In this document: one piece after another, positions 32,330 through 40,140 of the stretch
Numbering within the stretch: the first letter of the stretch is position 1
Layout of the letters: each line of letters starts with the position of its first letter
Source of the DNA: Streptomyces sp. NBC_01431
Lineage (GTDB): Bacteria > Actinomycetota > Actinomycetes > Streptomycetales > Streptomycetaceae
NCBI RefSeq assembly: GCF_036231355.1
Contig: NZ_CP109496.1
Coordinates: 4,588,001-4,652,000 of the forward strand
Length of the DNA: 64,000 bases
Direction: 5' to 3'
Position numbers and translations under genes: made by a program
Notes under the pieces: model-generated
Told to the model about the DNA's origin: nothing
What the model saw: only the letters and a program-made list of their open reading frames with translations
The model's database searches: none

Positions 32330-32524
32330 TCAGAGGATGCCCAGACCCAGGCCCAGCAGGCCGTGGCGGTGGTGCCATCGGTGGTGCCAGCCGCCTCCGT
32401 GGTCCTTGTCGAGGTGGCTCGGAGTCGCCGCGACGCGCGGTACTGCCTGTGCGGTCGCGGCGGCGGGAACTATCACTGCGGCGGATAGCGCGACCACAAG
32501 GGCGACGCGTCGGACGATGCTCAC
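32330..32524 (-). CDS. Small secreted His-rich peptide
   Basis: A 64-residue precursor: a signal peptide (1 to about 28, TAQA) and a short mature part with KDHGGGWHHRWHHRHG and a hydrophobic Gly/Leu end (LLGLGLGIL). Seven histidines sit in 16 residues, a likely metal-binding patch. The GTG at 32524 is chosen because GGAG ends 6 bases before it; a GTG four codons upstream is possible. The product is too small for an enzyme. Confidence 0.72.
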   Translation of the reverse strand: MSIVRRVALVVALSAAVIVPAAATAQAVPRVAATPSHLDKDHGGGWHHRWHHRHGLLGLGLGIL

Positions 32525-32640
32525 GGTCGACTCCACTTTTCGGTGGACGGATCTGACAATCCGACGCTAGGCCGACCGTGCGGAGCTGTCGCGCCGAGCG
32601 AGGGCGCGGTACTCCACGCGAGTGCGCCGGGCCGCCCCGG

Positions 32641-33750
32641 TCAGCCCGCGAGGTCCGAGATGTCTGAGTAGCCCTCAATCTCGTGCGGGTTGCGCGAACC
32701 CGGGCCCACATAGCGGGCCGACGGGCGCACCAGGCGGCCCGTGCGCTTCTGCTCCAGGATGTGCGCCGACCAGCCCGCGGTGCGCGCGCAGGTGAACATC
32801 GACGTGAACATGTGCGCCGGGACCTCCGCGAAGTCCAGCACGATCGCCGCCCAGAACTCCACGTTCGTCGCCAGTACGCGATCGGGCCGCCGCGCGTGCA
32901 GCTCGTCCAGGGCCGCCTTCTCCAGGGCCTCGGCCACCTCGAAGCGCGGCGCGCCCAGCTCCTTCGCGGTGCGGCGCAGCACCCGGGCGCGCGGGTCCTC
33001 GGCGCGGTAGACGCGGTGCCCGAAGCCCATCAGGCGCTCGCCGTTGTCGAGGGCCTGTTTCACGTACGCCGTCGCGTCGCCGGTCCGCTCGATCTCCTCG
33101 ATCATGCCGAGCACCCGCGAGGGGGCGCCGCCGTGCAGCGGGCCGGACATCGCGCCGACCGCGCCGGACAGCGCGGCCGCCACGTCGGCGCCGGTGGAGG
33201 CGATGACGCGGGCGGTGAACGTCGAGGCATTCATGCCGTGTTCGGCGGCGCTCGTCCAGTACGCGTCCACCGCCTTGACGTGCTTGGGGTCCGGCTCGCC
33301 GCGCCAGCGGATCATGAAGCGCTCCACCACCGACTGCGCCTTGTCGATCTCCCGCTGCGGCACCATCGGCAGGCCCTGCCCGCGCGCCGACTGGGCGACG
33401 TACGACAGCGCCATGACGGCGGCCCGCGCGAGGTTGTCGCGGGCGGTCTGCTCGTCGATGTCCAGGAGCGGCTTGAGCCCCCACACGGGCGCCAGCATGG
33501 CGAGGGCGGACTGCACGTCCACCCGGATGTCGCCGGAGTGGACGGGGATCGGGAACGGCTCGGCCGGCGGCAGGCCGGGGTTGAACGCCCCGTCGACCAG
33601 CAGTCCCCACACGTTCCCGAAGGAGACGTGACCGACCAGGTCCTCGATGTCGACGCCCCGGTAGCGAAGGGCGCCGCCCTCCTTGTCCGGTTCGGCGATC
33701 TCCGTCTCGAACGCGACGACTCCCTCAAGTCCGGGTACGAAGTCGGACAT
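32641..33750 (-). CDS. Citrate synthase family protein (short form)
   Basis: A 369-residue citrate synthase-fold enzyme joining acetyl-CoA (or propionyl-CoA) to oxaloacetate. Motifs: LRYRGVDIEDLV, EHGMNASTFTARV (first catalytic His), GPLHGGAPSRV (second His), MGFGHRVYRAEDPRA and the C-terminal Arg region KRTGRLVRPSARYVGP. It is shorter than the main ~430-residue enzyme and so fits the citrate synthase 2/methylcitrate synthase type. ATG 33750 follows GAGGAG. The gene stands alone, divergent from pdxH. Confidence 0.95.
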   Translation of the reverse strand: MSDFVPGLEGVVAFETEIAEPDKEGGALRYRGVDIEDLVGHVSFGNVWGLLVDGAFNPGLPPAEPFPIPVHSGDIRVDVQSALAMLAPVWGLKPLLDIDEQTARDNLARAAVMALSYVAQSARGQGLPMVPQREIDKAQSVVERFMIRWRGEPDPKHVKAVDAYWTSAAEHGMNASTFTARVIASTGADVAAALSGAVGAMSGPLHGGAPSRVLGMIEEIERTGDATAYVKQALDNGERLMGFGHRVYRAEDPRARVLRRTAKELGAPRFEVAEALEKAALDELHARRPDRVLATNVEFWAAIVLDFAEVPAHMFTSMFTCARTAGWSAHILEQKRTGRLVRPSARYVGPGSRNPHEIEGYSDISDLAG

Positions 33751-34023
33751 CAGGCGGCTCCTCATGATGGGTACGACGGGCTGCGGGCGGGCGGTGCCGC
33801 CCCGGGTCCCTCGGTGATGCCCCGTACGGCAGGTGGAAACCCACCGCGGGTCCACCGCGTGTGTATGGAGGCCACAGTGGCCCAGCGGAGAGTTTGGCGG
33901 GTCCCGACGACGCGGGGAAGCGTGACATCCGGCACACTGCCCCAATTCGTCGCCGGACGGTTAGTGCCCCGCCGCCGCGGGCAGACTGCACCCCCGCCGG
34001 GCGGGGGACCGAGGTGCGGCAGG

Positions 34024-34680
34024 ATGGTCGCCGTGACCGACCTGGACCCCGCAGCGATGCGCGAGCAGTACCGCACGACCCTCCTGGCCGAGGAGGAGCT
34101 GGCCGCCACGCCCATGGAGCAGTTCGGCCGCTGGTTCAAGGAGGCCGTGGCCGGCGGGCTGCACGAGCCCAACGCGATGGTCGTCGCCACCGCCGACGCG
34201 GACGGCCGCCCCTCCACCCGTACGGTGCTCCTGAAGTCCTACGACGAGCGCGGGTTCGTCTTCTTCACCAACTACGCCTCGCGCAAGGCGGCCGAACTGA
34301 TGGCGAACCCGCAGGCCTCCCTGCTCTTCCCCTGGCACCAGCTGGCCCGCCAGGTCATCGTCACGGGCGGCGCGTCCCGCGTCGCGCGCGAGGAGACCGA
34401 GGCCTACTTCCGCACCCGCCCGCACGGCTCCCAGCTCGGCGCCTGGGCCAGCGCCCAGTCGACGGTGATCGCCTCGCGGGCCGAACTGACCGCGCGCTAC
34501 GAGGAGTTGGCGGCCCGCTACCCCGAGGGCAGCGAGGTCCCGGTGCCCGAGCGGTGGGGCGGCTTCCGGGTCGCGCCGGAAGCCGTCGAGTTCTGGCAGG
34601 GCCACGAGAACCGGCTCCACGACCGGCTGCGGTACGTGGTGGACGGGCGCGGCTGGCGCGTGGAGCGACTCGCGCCCTGA
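34024..34680 (+). CDS. pdxH: Pyridoxamine/pyridoxine 5'-phosphate oxidase PdxH
   Basis: A 218-residue FMN enzyme that oxidises PNP or PMP to pyridoxal phosphate. It shows NAMVVATADADGRPSTRTVLLK, GFVFFTNYASRKAAEL, LLFPWHQLARQVIV and the C-terminal FWQGHENRLHDRLRY motif (normally FWQGRxxRLHDR, with E in place of the usual Gly-Arg pair). ATG 34024 or GTG 34033 (AGGA 8 bases before) are both possible starts. Length is standard. Confidence 0.95.
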   Translation: MVAVTDLDPAAMREQYRTTLLAEEELAATPMEQFGRWFKEAVAGGLHEPNAMVVATADADGRPSTRTVLLKSYDERGFVFFTNYASRKAAELMANPQASLLFPWHQLARQVIVTGGASRVAREETEAYFRTRPHGSQLGAWASAQSTVIASRAELTARYEELAARYPEGSEVPVPERWGGFRVAPEAVEFWQGHENRLHDRLRYVVDGRGWRVERLAP

Positions 34681-34740
34681 GGGCGGCGGGTGCGCGACGC
34701 GGACGGCGGCCGTGCCCCGGAGGCAGCGGCCGGGGGCGCC

Positions 34741-34819
34741 GAAACCCGCGGAACGCAGAAACCTGCGGAACGCAGAAACCTGCGGAACGCAGAAACCTGC
34801 GGAACGCAGAAACCCGCGG
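34741..34819. repeat. 17-bp tandem repeat array after pdxH
   Basis: Four full units of GAAACCTGCGGAACGCA start at 34741, 34758, 34775 and 34792, with a partial fifth to 34819; units 1 and 5 read GAAACCCGCGG. Each junction contains the palindrome CTGCGGAACGCAG, so the array can fold into a row of small hairpins. Since 17 is not a multiple of 3, all three frames stay open across it and give spurious repeat peptides. Confidence 0.95.
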
Positions 34820-34872
34820 GCTCGGGTTCCTCCGGAGAGGAGCCGGCCGGACGTACCGGCGAGCCCGCGGGT
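34812..34872. terminator. Long stem-loop following the 17-bp repeats
   Basis: ACCCGCGGGCTCG (34812-34824) pairs perfectly with CGAGCCCGCGGGT (34860-34872), a 13-bp stem with a 35-base loop that itself contains GC palindromes. It lies between pdxH and a convergent gene, so it is a probable bidirectional terminator. The left arm overlaps the last 17-bp unit. Confidence 0.7.
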
Positions 34873-35041
34873 CGGTGACTGCTTGGGAATTCGGCCGACG
34901 ACATGCCGGCCGGCACAGAGTGCGACGGCAGGCCGTTAGCCCGCAGTCACCTCACGCGTCCGGTTTGCATACATCTGTCAAACCACCTCCCTTCTCGTGT
35001 GCACCACACACTAGGAGGCCGCCCGGGGGCCCTCAAGCGAA

Positions 35042-35425
35042 TTAATTCCGGATGCGCGCCCGCTCCTCGGCGCTGCGCTCCACGCAGAACTCGTTGCCCT
35101 CGATGTCGGCCATCGTGGCCCACCCCGTGCCGTCCGGGCGGCGGTGGTCGCCGACGAGGGTGGCGCCGAGCGACAGGAGGCGCTCGACCTCCTCGTCGCG
35201 GGAGCGGTCCTGCGGCTGGAGGTCGAGGTGCACGCGGTTCTTCACCGTCTTGGCGTCGGGCACCTTGATGAAGAGCAGCGAGACCCCGCCCGCAGTGACG
35301 GTCGCCTCCGGGTCGCCGTCCTCGTCGTCCTCGGCGAGGGTGCCGCCCAGGACCTGTGCCCAGAAGGTCGCGAGCCGGTAGGCGTCGGCGCAGTCGATCG
35401 TCAGATGGCGCACGAGAGATGTCAT
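35042..35425 (-). CDS. VOC (glyoxalase-like) family protein
   Basis: A 127-residue single-domain VOC protein. It has an N-terminal LVRHLTIDCADAYRLATFWAQVLG, a central HLDLQ with NRVHLDL, and GNEFCVE near the end, the usual metal-binding or ligand positions of this fold. Members include resistance proteins and small-molecule dioxygenases; none can be singled out. ATG 35425 is preferred; a GTG three codons earlier is possible, and neither has a clear ribosome site. Confidence 0.85.
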   Translation of the reverse strand: MTSLVRHLTIDCADAYRLATFWAQVLGGTLAEDDEDGDPEATVTAGGVSLLFIKVPDAKTVKNRVHLDLQPQDRSRDEEVERLLSLGATLVGDHRRPDGTGWATMADIEGNEFCVERSAEERARIRN

Positions 35426-35603
35426 GGACGCCACTATGCACGCCCCGCGGAAGGTGCGTCCGGCGGCTGGTAACTGCCGTAGGGGACAGGAGATTTCGGG
35501 GAACCAGGTGTGTGCTGCGTCACGTTCGAGTTGAATGATCCGACGTGCGTAGTCCGCGCGTCAGCCGTGTGATGCGGCGACCACGTCCTGCAGGGGGTCC
35601 AGG

Positions 35604-36983
35604 ATGACTGCTTCCCGGAGCGAGACCGCCAGTGCGCCGGTTCCGGACGGGTCCGGTACCGGGCCCGCGGACCCGGCTGCCCCGGAACCCGGCGGGGACC
35701 TCCTCGCCGCGCTGCTCGACGGGATGGACGCCGCGCTGTGCGCGTTCGACGCCGAGGGCGTGGTCACCCACTGGAACCGCGAGGCCGAGCGCATCCTCGG
35801 CTGGGGTGCCGACGAGGCCGTCGGGCGGCGGGGGTTCGCGGGCTGGGCGGTGCGCGCCGCCGACGCCGACGAGGTGCAGGGCCGGCTGATGGCGGTGATG
35901 GCCGCGCCGGGCCGCCAGGTGCACGAGTTCGCCCTGCTCAGGAAGGACGGCAGCCGCGTCCTGGTCCGTACGCAGTCGGCGGGCGTGCGGGGAGCGGACG
36001 GCGCCGCGGCCGGGGTGTACTGCGCGTTCAGCGAGGTGCACGCGCAGATCGACCTGGAGCGGTCCATCGCGCTGAGCGAGGCCCTGTCCGAGGACGGCTC
36101 CTGGGGGGTGATCCTGGTCGACGTGGACCTGCGGCCCACCGTCGTCAATTCCTACGCGGCCCGCGCGCTCGGCACCGGGCGGGCGGCCCTGCTCGGACGG
36201 CCGCTGGGCGACCTGGTCGTCCAGGGCGTCGAGGAACTGGAGGGCGCCCTCCACCACGTACTCGCCGAAGGGACGCCGACCAGTCCCGCCGAACTGTGGG
36301 TGACGCTGCGCACCGCGGAGGGCGAACGGCGGCGCTGCTGGCGCAGCGGCTTCCTGCGCCTGTCGTCACCGCTCGCGGAGGAACCGGTTCCGCTCGGGGT
36401 CGGCTGGCTGTTCCGGGACGTGACCGACGCGAAGCTCGCCGAACAGGACGCGGACCGGCTCCGGTTCCGCTCCAACCAGCTGCACCGCGCCTCGCGGACC
36501 GCCGCCGAGTGCGAGGACCCGATGGAGGCGGCGACCTCCCACCTGGACTTCGCCCTGGCCGGTTTCGCCGACCACGCGCTGGTGGACCTGTTGGTGGGGG
36601 AGCGCCTGGTGCGGGCCGCGGCCACCCCCTCCGGCGCGCCGGGCCCAGTCGCGCCGGTGACGGGCGGCGGCATCCCGGTCCGCTATCCGGCGGGCCACCC
36701 GGCGCTGCTCGCGGTGGACCGGACCGGCCCCGTACGGGACAGCGCGGGAGCGGCGGGCGCGCCCTGGGCGCGCGAACGCCAGTGGCCCCCGGACGCGGCG
36801 CACGCCTTGTGCACGGTGCTGCGCAGCCGCGGCAGGACCCTGGGGGTCCTCACCTTCCTGCGCGGCCCGTCCCGCCCGGCCTTCGAGCGCCCGGACGCGG
36901 AGTACGCGGAGAGCGTGGCGGTACGGGTGGCGGCGGCGCTGGATCTGGCGCAGCAGTGCCGGACCAGCCCCTGGGGCGGCTGA
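35604..36983 (+). CDS. PAS-PAS-GAF sensory protein without output domain
   Basis: A 459-residue cytoplasmic protein. PAS 1 spans about residues 35-145 (CAFDAEGVVTHWNREAERILGW), PAS 2 about 165-280 (VDLRPTVVNSYAARALG, then GWLFRDVTDAKLAEQ), and a GAF-like domain about 290-450. Related Streptomyces proteins usually end in a SpoIIE phosphatase and/or a HATPase anti-sigma domain; here the protein stops after GAF, with no such gene next door. It may act by protein-protein contact, or the output module may have been lost. Confidence 0.85.
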   Translation: MTASRSETASAPVPDGSGTGPADPAAPEPGGDLLAALLDGMDAALCAFDAEGVVTHWNREAERILGWGADEAVGRRGFAGWAVRAADADEVQGRLMAVMAAPGRQVHEFALLRKDGSRVLVRTQSAGVRGADGAAAGVYCAFSEVHAQIDLERSIALSEALSEDGSWGVILVDVDLRPTVVNSYAARALGTGRAALLGRPLGDLVVQGVEELEGALHHVLAEGTPTSPAELWVTLRTAEGERRRCWRSGFLRLSSPLAEEPVPLGVGWLFRDVTDAKLAEQDADRLRFRSNQLHRASRTAAECEDPMEAATSHLDFALAGFADHALVDLLVGERLVRAAATPSGAPGPVAPVTGGGIPVRYPAGHPALLAVDRTGPVRDSAGAAGAPWARERQWPPDAAHALCTVLRSRGRTLGVLTFLRGPSRPAFERPDAEYAESVAVRVAAALDLAQQCRTSPWGG

Positions 36984-37038
36984 GCGGCGGGGACCCGGGC
37001 GGAGCCTCAGTACGTCGGCGCCGGCGCCCGCCCCCGGC

Positions 37039-37794
37039 TCAGTGCCGGAAGAAGATCCGGTCCCGGTTCTCGTTCATCACGCGCCCGTTCCACTCGTGGC
37101 CCCCGTCCACGTTCCCCGAACGAAGCAGCGGCGGCTCGACGCCACGGGAGACCAGCGCCTCGACGGCCGCGGCCATCGTCGCCTGCATCAACGCGCTGGT
37201 CACCACGGTGGACGCGGGAGCGAACGGCGCCTCGATCCCCTCGTGGGAGAGCTCCGCGTCCCCCACCGCGATCTTGCTGTCGAGCACGACGTCGCAGTGG
37301 TCCCGCAGGAACGTCCCCGAGACGTGCCGGGATTTCATCCCTTCGGCGTAGGCCACCGAGGTGACCCCGATGACCTTGAGTCCGAGCGCCCGCGCGTTCA
37401 TCGCCATCTCCACGGGCAGCGCGTTGCGCCCGGAAAGCGAGATGATCACGAGTACGTCACCAGGCCTGGCGGGGCTGGAATCGAGGACCGCCCCGGCGAG
37501 GCCGTCCACCCGCTCCAGGGCCGAGCCGAGCGTGGCGGGCATGACGTCGACGCCGACCACTCCGGGCACCGCGAGCAGGTTCATCAGGGCGAACCCGCCG
37601 GCCCGGTAGACCACGTCCTGGGCGGCGAGGGAGGAGTGCCCGGCGCCGAAGGCGAAGAGCCGGCCGTCCGCCTCGACGGTGTCGGCGACGAGGGCCCCGG
37701 CGGCCGCGATGCTGAGCGCCTCCTCGTCCCGTACCCGCTGGAGAAGGCCGATCGCCGCGTCGAAGAACTGACCGGCCAGCTTGCTCTCGCTCAT
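37039..37794 (-). CDS. SIS domain protein (UPF0309-type sugar isomerase-like)
   Basis: A 251-residue phosphosugar-binding protein with one SIS domain. It shows GRLFAFGAGHSSLAAQDVVYRAGG, LVIISLSGRNALPVEMAM (the phosphate-binding Ser region), SHEGIEAPFAPASTV and NVDGGHEWNGRVM near the C-terminus. It may isomerise an amino-sugar phosphate or bind one as a regulator. It is divergent from the dmdR-type gene, a pairing I recall from S. coelicolor. Confidence 0.9.
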   Translation of the reverse strand: MSESKLAGQFFDAAIGLLQRVRDEEALSIAAAGALVADTVEADGRLFAFGAGHSSLAAQDVVYRAGGFALMNLLAVPGVVGVDVMPATLGSALERVDGLAGAVLDSSPARPGDVLVIISLSGRNALPVEMAMNARALGLKVIGVTSVAYAEGMKSRHVSGTFLRDHCDVVLDSKIAVGDAELSHEGIEAPFAPASTVVTSALMQATMAAAVEALVSRGVEPPLLRSGNVDGGHEWNGRVMNENRDRIFFRH

Positions 37795-37994
37795 CGCCGA
37801 GGACCCTTTCCGGGGTGGGGTAACGACCGTGCGCGCTCACGGTGCGGTCCGGACCTTTCCCCTGTCAATACGCGGCCGGGGGCGCTCGGTCAAGATGGGG
37901 CCCGGCCGCCGCGGGACGGTTGTCAGTGGCATGCGTCAGAATTGGGTCAGGGCCAGCGGTACGACGTTTTTTGTCAGAGCATCGAGGGGCACGA

Positions 37995-38687
37995 ATGTCC
38001 GGACTGATCGACACCACGGAGATGTATCTCCGCACCATCCTCGAGCTTGAGGAGGAGGGTGTGGTCCCCATGCGCGCCCGCATCGCCGAGCGCCTGGACC
38101 AGAGCGGGCCGACGGTGAGCCAGACGGTGGCGCGCATGGAGCGCGACGGCCTGGTGCAGGTCGCGGGCGACCGTCACCTGGAACTGACCGACGAGGGGCG
38201 CCGCCTCGCCACCCGCGTCATGCGCAAGCACCGCCTCGCGGAGTGCCTGCTCGTCGACGTCATCGGCCTGGAATGGGAGCAGGTGCACGCCGAGGCGTGC
38301 CGCTGGGAGCACGTGATGAGCGAGGCGGTCGAGCGCCGCGTCCTGGAGCTGCTCCGCCACCCGACCGAGTCCCCGTACGGAAACCCGATCCCGGGTCTTG
38401 AGGAGCTGGGCGAGAAGGCCGAGGCGGATGCCTTCCTGGAGGACGGCATCATCAGCCTCGGCGAGCTCGACCCGGGCCCCGAGGGCAAGACGGTGGTCGT
38501 GCGCCGGATCGGTGAGCCGATCCAGACCGACGCCCAGCTGATGTACACGCTGCGCAGGGCGGGCGTGCAGCCCGGCTCGGTGGTCAGCGTGACGCAGTCG
38601 CCGGGCGGGGTGCTGGTGGGCAGCAGCGGCGAGGCCGCCGAGCTCGGTGCGGACGTCGCCTCGCACGTCTTCGTCGCCAAGCGCTGA
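37995..38687 (+). CDS. dmdR1: DtxR/DmdR-type divalent metal-dependent repressor
   Basis: A 230-residue iron-dependent repressor. An N-terminal winged helix (ARIAERLDQSGPTVSQTVARM) is followed by the dimerisation domain with metal ligands M10 (TTEMYL), H and E of KHRLAEC, and C-x2-E-H in ACRWEHVM. The C-terminal SH3-like FeoA domain lies at about 150-230. With Fe2+ such proteins repress siderophore and iron-uptake genes. The symbol is based on resemblance and the SIS neighbour. I see no obvious iron box at its own promoter. A 254-codon reading frame is open on the opposite strand across the whole gene. Confidence 0.93.
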   Translation: MSGLIDTTEMYLRTILELEEEGVVPMRARIAERLDQSGPTVSQTVARMERDGLVQVAGDRHLELTDEGRRLATRVMRKHRLAECLLVDVIGLEWEQVHAEACRWEHVMSEAVERRVLELLRHPTESPYGNPIPGLEELGEKAEADAFLEDGIISLGELDPGPEGKTVVVRRIGEPIQTDAQLMYTLRRAGVQPGSVVSVTQSPGGVLVGSSGEAAELGADVASHVFVAKR

Positions 38688-38699
38688 CCGCGCACCGGG

Positions 38700-38730
38700 C
38701 AAGGGCGGTGACGTTCCGTCATCGCCCTTG
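38700..38730 (+). terminator. Terminator of the dmdR-type gene
   Basis: CAAGGGCGGTGAC (38700-38712) pairs with GTCATCGCCCTTG (38718-38730) with one G-T pair and loop GTTCC, followed by TCTGTC. Confidence 0.85.
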
Positions 38731-39244
38731 TCTGTCAAGGCAGTTGGCGCCAGTCCGTGATGGTGTGGAGATGCTTGCGGGGAAGGCCGGTTTCCGGCTG
38801 GAATGGCAGCGGCCGGGCGGATCGCGTGCGAGGCTGTGGCTTGAGGCTTATGACCCGAGAGGCGCGGGCAGGGGAGGGGGGCGGCGGCATGAGGCCGTTC
38901 GGACCACTCGCACCACCTTCGGCGCCCCGGCCTGCCCGTACGCCTGCGGACTTTCGCCTTCGTCGCAAAGACCAGGGCCCCGGCGCCTCGCGGCGCCGGG
39001 GCCTGTCCTCCCCGGTGTCGACCCGGAGCCCCGAGCTCCCAGGGTCGACCCCCGCAGACCGTCTTCCCCGAGCGGCCCGCCTCCCGGAGAAGATCTCCCC
39101 TCGGCAGAGGGCATCAATCCTTGAGCGTGGTCACTCGAACGAGGGGTGTTGCGCAAGAGACGCGAGTTTTCGAATAGAGGTTCGATACTCTGCCGGGAAC
39201 TGACCACTCGGGAGCTGTCGGGGGCTGAAGGGGGTGCCAGACAC
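38731..39244. other. Gene-free region with hairpin and possible LexA box
   Basis: This 514-base stretch holds no convincing gene; its frames have poor codon use and are broken by a 12-bp perfect hairpin at 38976-39003 (GGCCCCGGCGCC, loop TCGC), probably a terminator. At 39171-39184 CGAATAGAGGTTCG differs at one base from the Gram-positive LexA box CGAACN4GTTCG, about 60 bases before the hydrolase ATG. A possible -35/-10 pair TTGCGC-N17-GAATAG overlaps that site. Confidence 0.5.
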
Positions 39245-40108
39245 ATGGTGCGGCGCATCGATGTGACAGGGACCGGCGGGGTGCGCCTCGCCGCCTGGGA
39301 GTTCGCGGAGCAGCCCAAGGCCCGCGCGGAGAGCGATCCGGCTCCCGGGGTGTTATTGCTCCACGGGCTGATGGGCCGGGCCTCGCACTGGGCCGCCACC
39401 GCCCGCTGGCTCGCCGAGAAGCACCGGCCGGTCGCCATCGACCAGCGCGGCCACGGCCGCAGCGACAAGCCCGCCGACGGTCCGTACACCCGCGAGGCCT
39501 ACGTGGCCGACGCCGAGGCCGCCGTCGAGCAGCTGGGCCTGGCCCCCGTCACCCTCATCGGCCACTCGATGGGCGCCCTCACCGCCTGGCAGCTCGCCGC
39601 CAAACGTCCCGACCTGGTCCGCGCCCTGGTCATCTGCGACATGCGGGCCTCGGCGCTCGGCGCTGCCTCGCAGCGCGAGTGGGTCGACTGGTTCAAGTCC
39701 TGGCCGGTGCCGTTCGCCACGCTCGCCGACGTCCGCAAGTGGTTCGGCGAGGACGACCCCTGGGTTGAGCGGCCCAGCCCCGCGCGGGGCGAGTTCTTCG
39801 CCGAGGTGATGGCCGAGCGGGCCGACGGCTGGCGCCCGGTGTTCTCCCGCCGCCAGATGCTGACCTCCCGCGAGACCTGGGTGTACGACGCGCACTGGGA
39901 GGAGCTCGCCCAGGTCGACTGCCCCTCCCTCGTGGTGCGGGGGCTGGACGGCGAGCTGGGCCGCGCGGAGGCCCAGGAGATGGTCCGGGTCCTGCCGCGC
40001 GGCCAGTACGCCGAGGTGGCCGACGCCGGCCACCTCGTCCACTACGACCAGCCGGAGGGCTGGCGCACCGCGATCGAGCCGTTCCTCGACGGGGTGCTCA
40101 CACCATGA
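39245..40108 (+). CDS. Alpha/beta hydrolase with an in-frame TTA codon
   Basis: A 287-residue alpha/beta-fold hydrolase. It shows LLLHGLMGRASHW (oxyanion hole HG), DQRGHGRSDKP, the nucleophile elbow GHSMGA and a C-terminal catalytic His in DAGHLVHYDQPEGW. The substrate is unknown; the style suits esterases or haloperoxidase-like enzymes. Codon 37 is TTA (39353-39355), so translation should need the bldA leucyl-tRNA. This is the only TTA I found in any gene of the window. The ATG follows AGGGGG. Confidence 0.92.
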   Translation: MVRRIDVTGTGGVRLAAWEFAEQPKARAESDPAPGVLLLHGLMGRASHWAATARWLAEKHRPVAIDQRGHGRSDKPADGPYTREAYVADAEAAVEQLGLAPVTLIGHSMGALTAWQLAAKRPDLVRALVICDMRASALGAASQREWVDWFKSWPVPFATLADVRKWFGEDDPWVERPSPARGEFFAEVMAERADGWRPVFSRRQMLTSRETWVYDAHWEELAQVDCPSLVVRGLDGELGRAEAQEMVRVLPRGQYAEVADAGHLVHYDQPEGWRTAIEPFLDGVLTP

Positions 40109-40140
40109 GCGCACCGCTCACGCCGTGAGGGCGAGCTCGC

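Noticed and set aside
34741..34819. Possible CRISPR-like array
   Set aside because: Units are directly adjacent with no spacers and only 17 bases long; no cas genes are nearby.
34690..34939. Small frames with repeated GTQKPAERRNLRNAET-like peptides
   Set aside because: The 17-bp repeat is read in three frames in turn; there is no ribosome site and the sequence lies in a terminator region.
38174..38722. 182-codon antisense frame inside the dmdR-type gene as a separate CDS
   Set aside because: Not annotated as a gene because open antisense frames are frequent at this G+C; the longer antisense frame is discussed as a finding only.
38757..39203. 149-codon plus-strand frame between the dmdR-type gene and the hydrolase
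   Set aside because: Biased to Arg/Pro/Gly, crosses a perfect terminator-like hairpin, and shows no conserved-looking domain.
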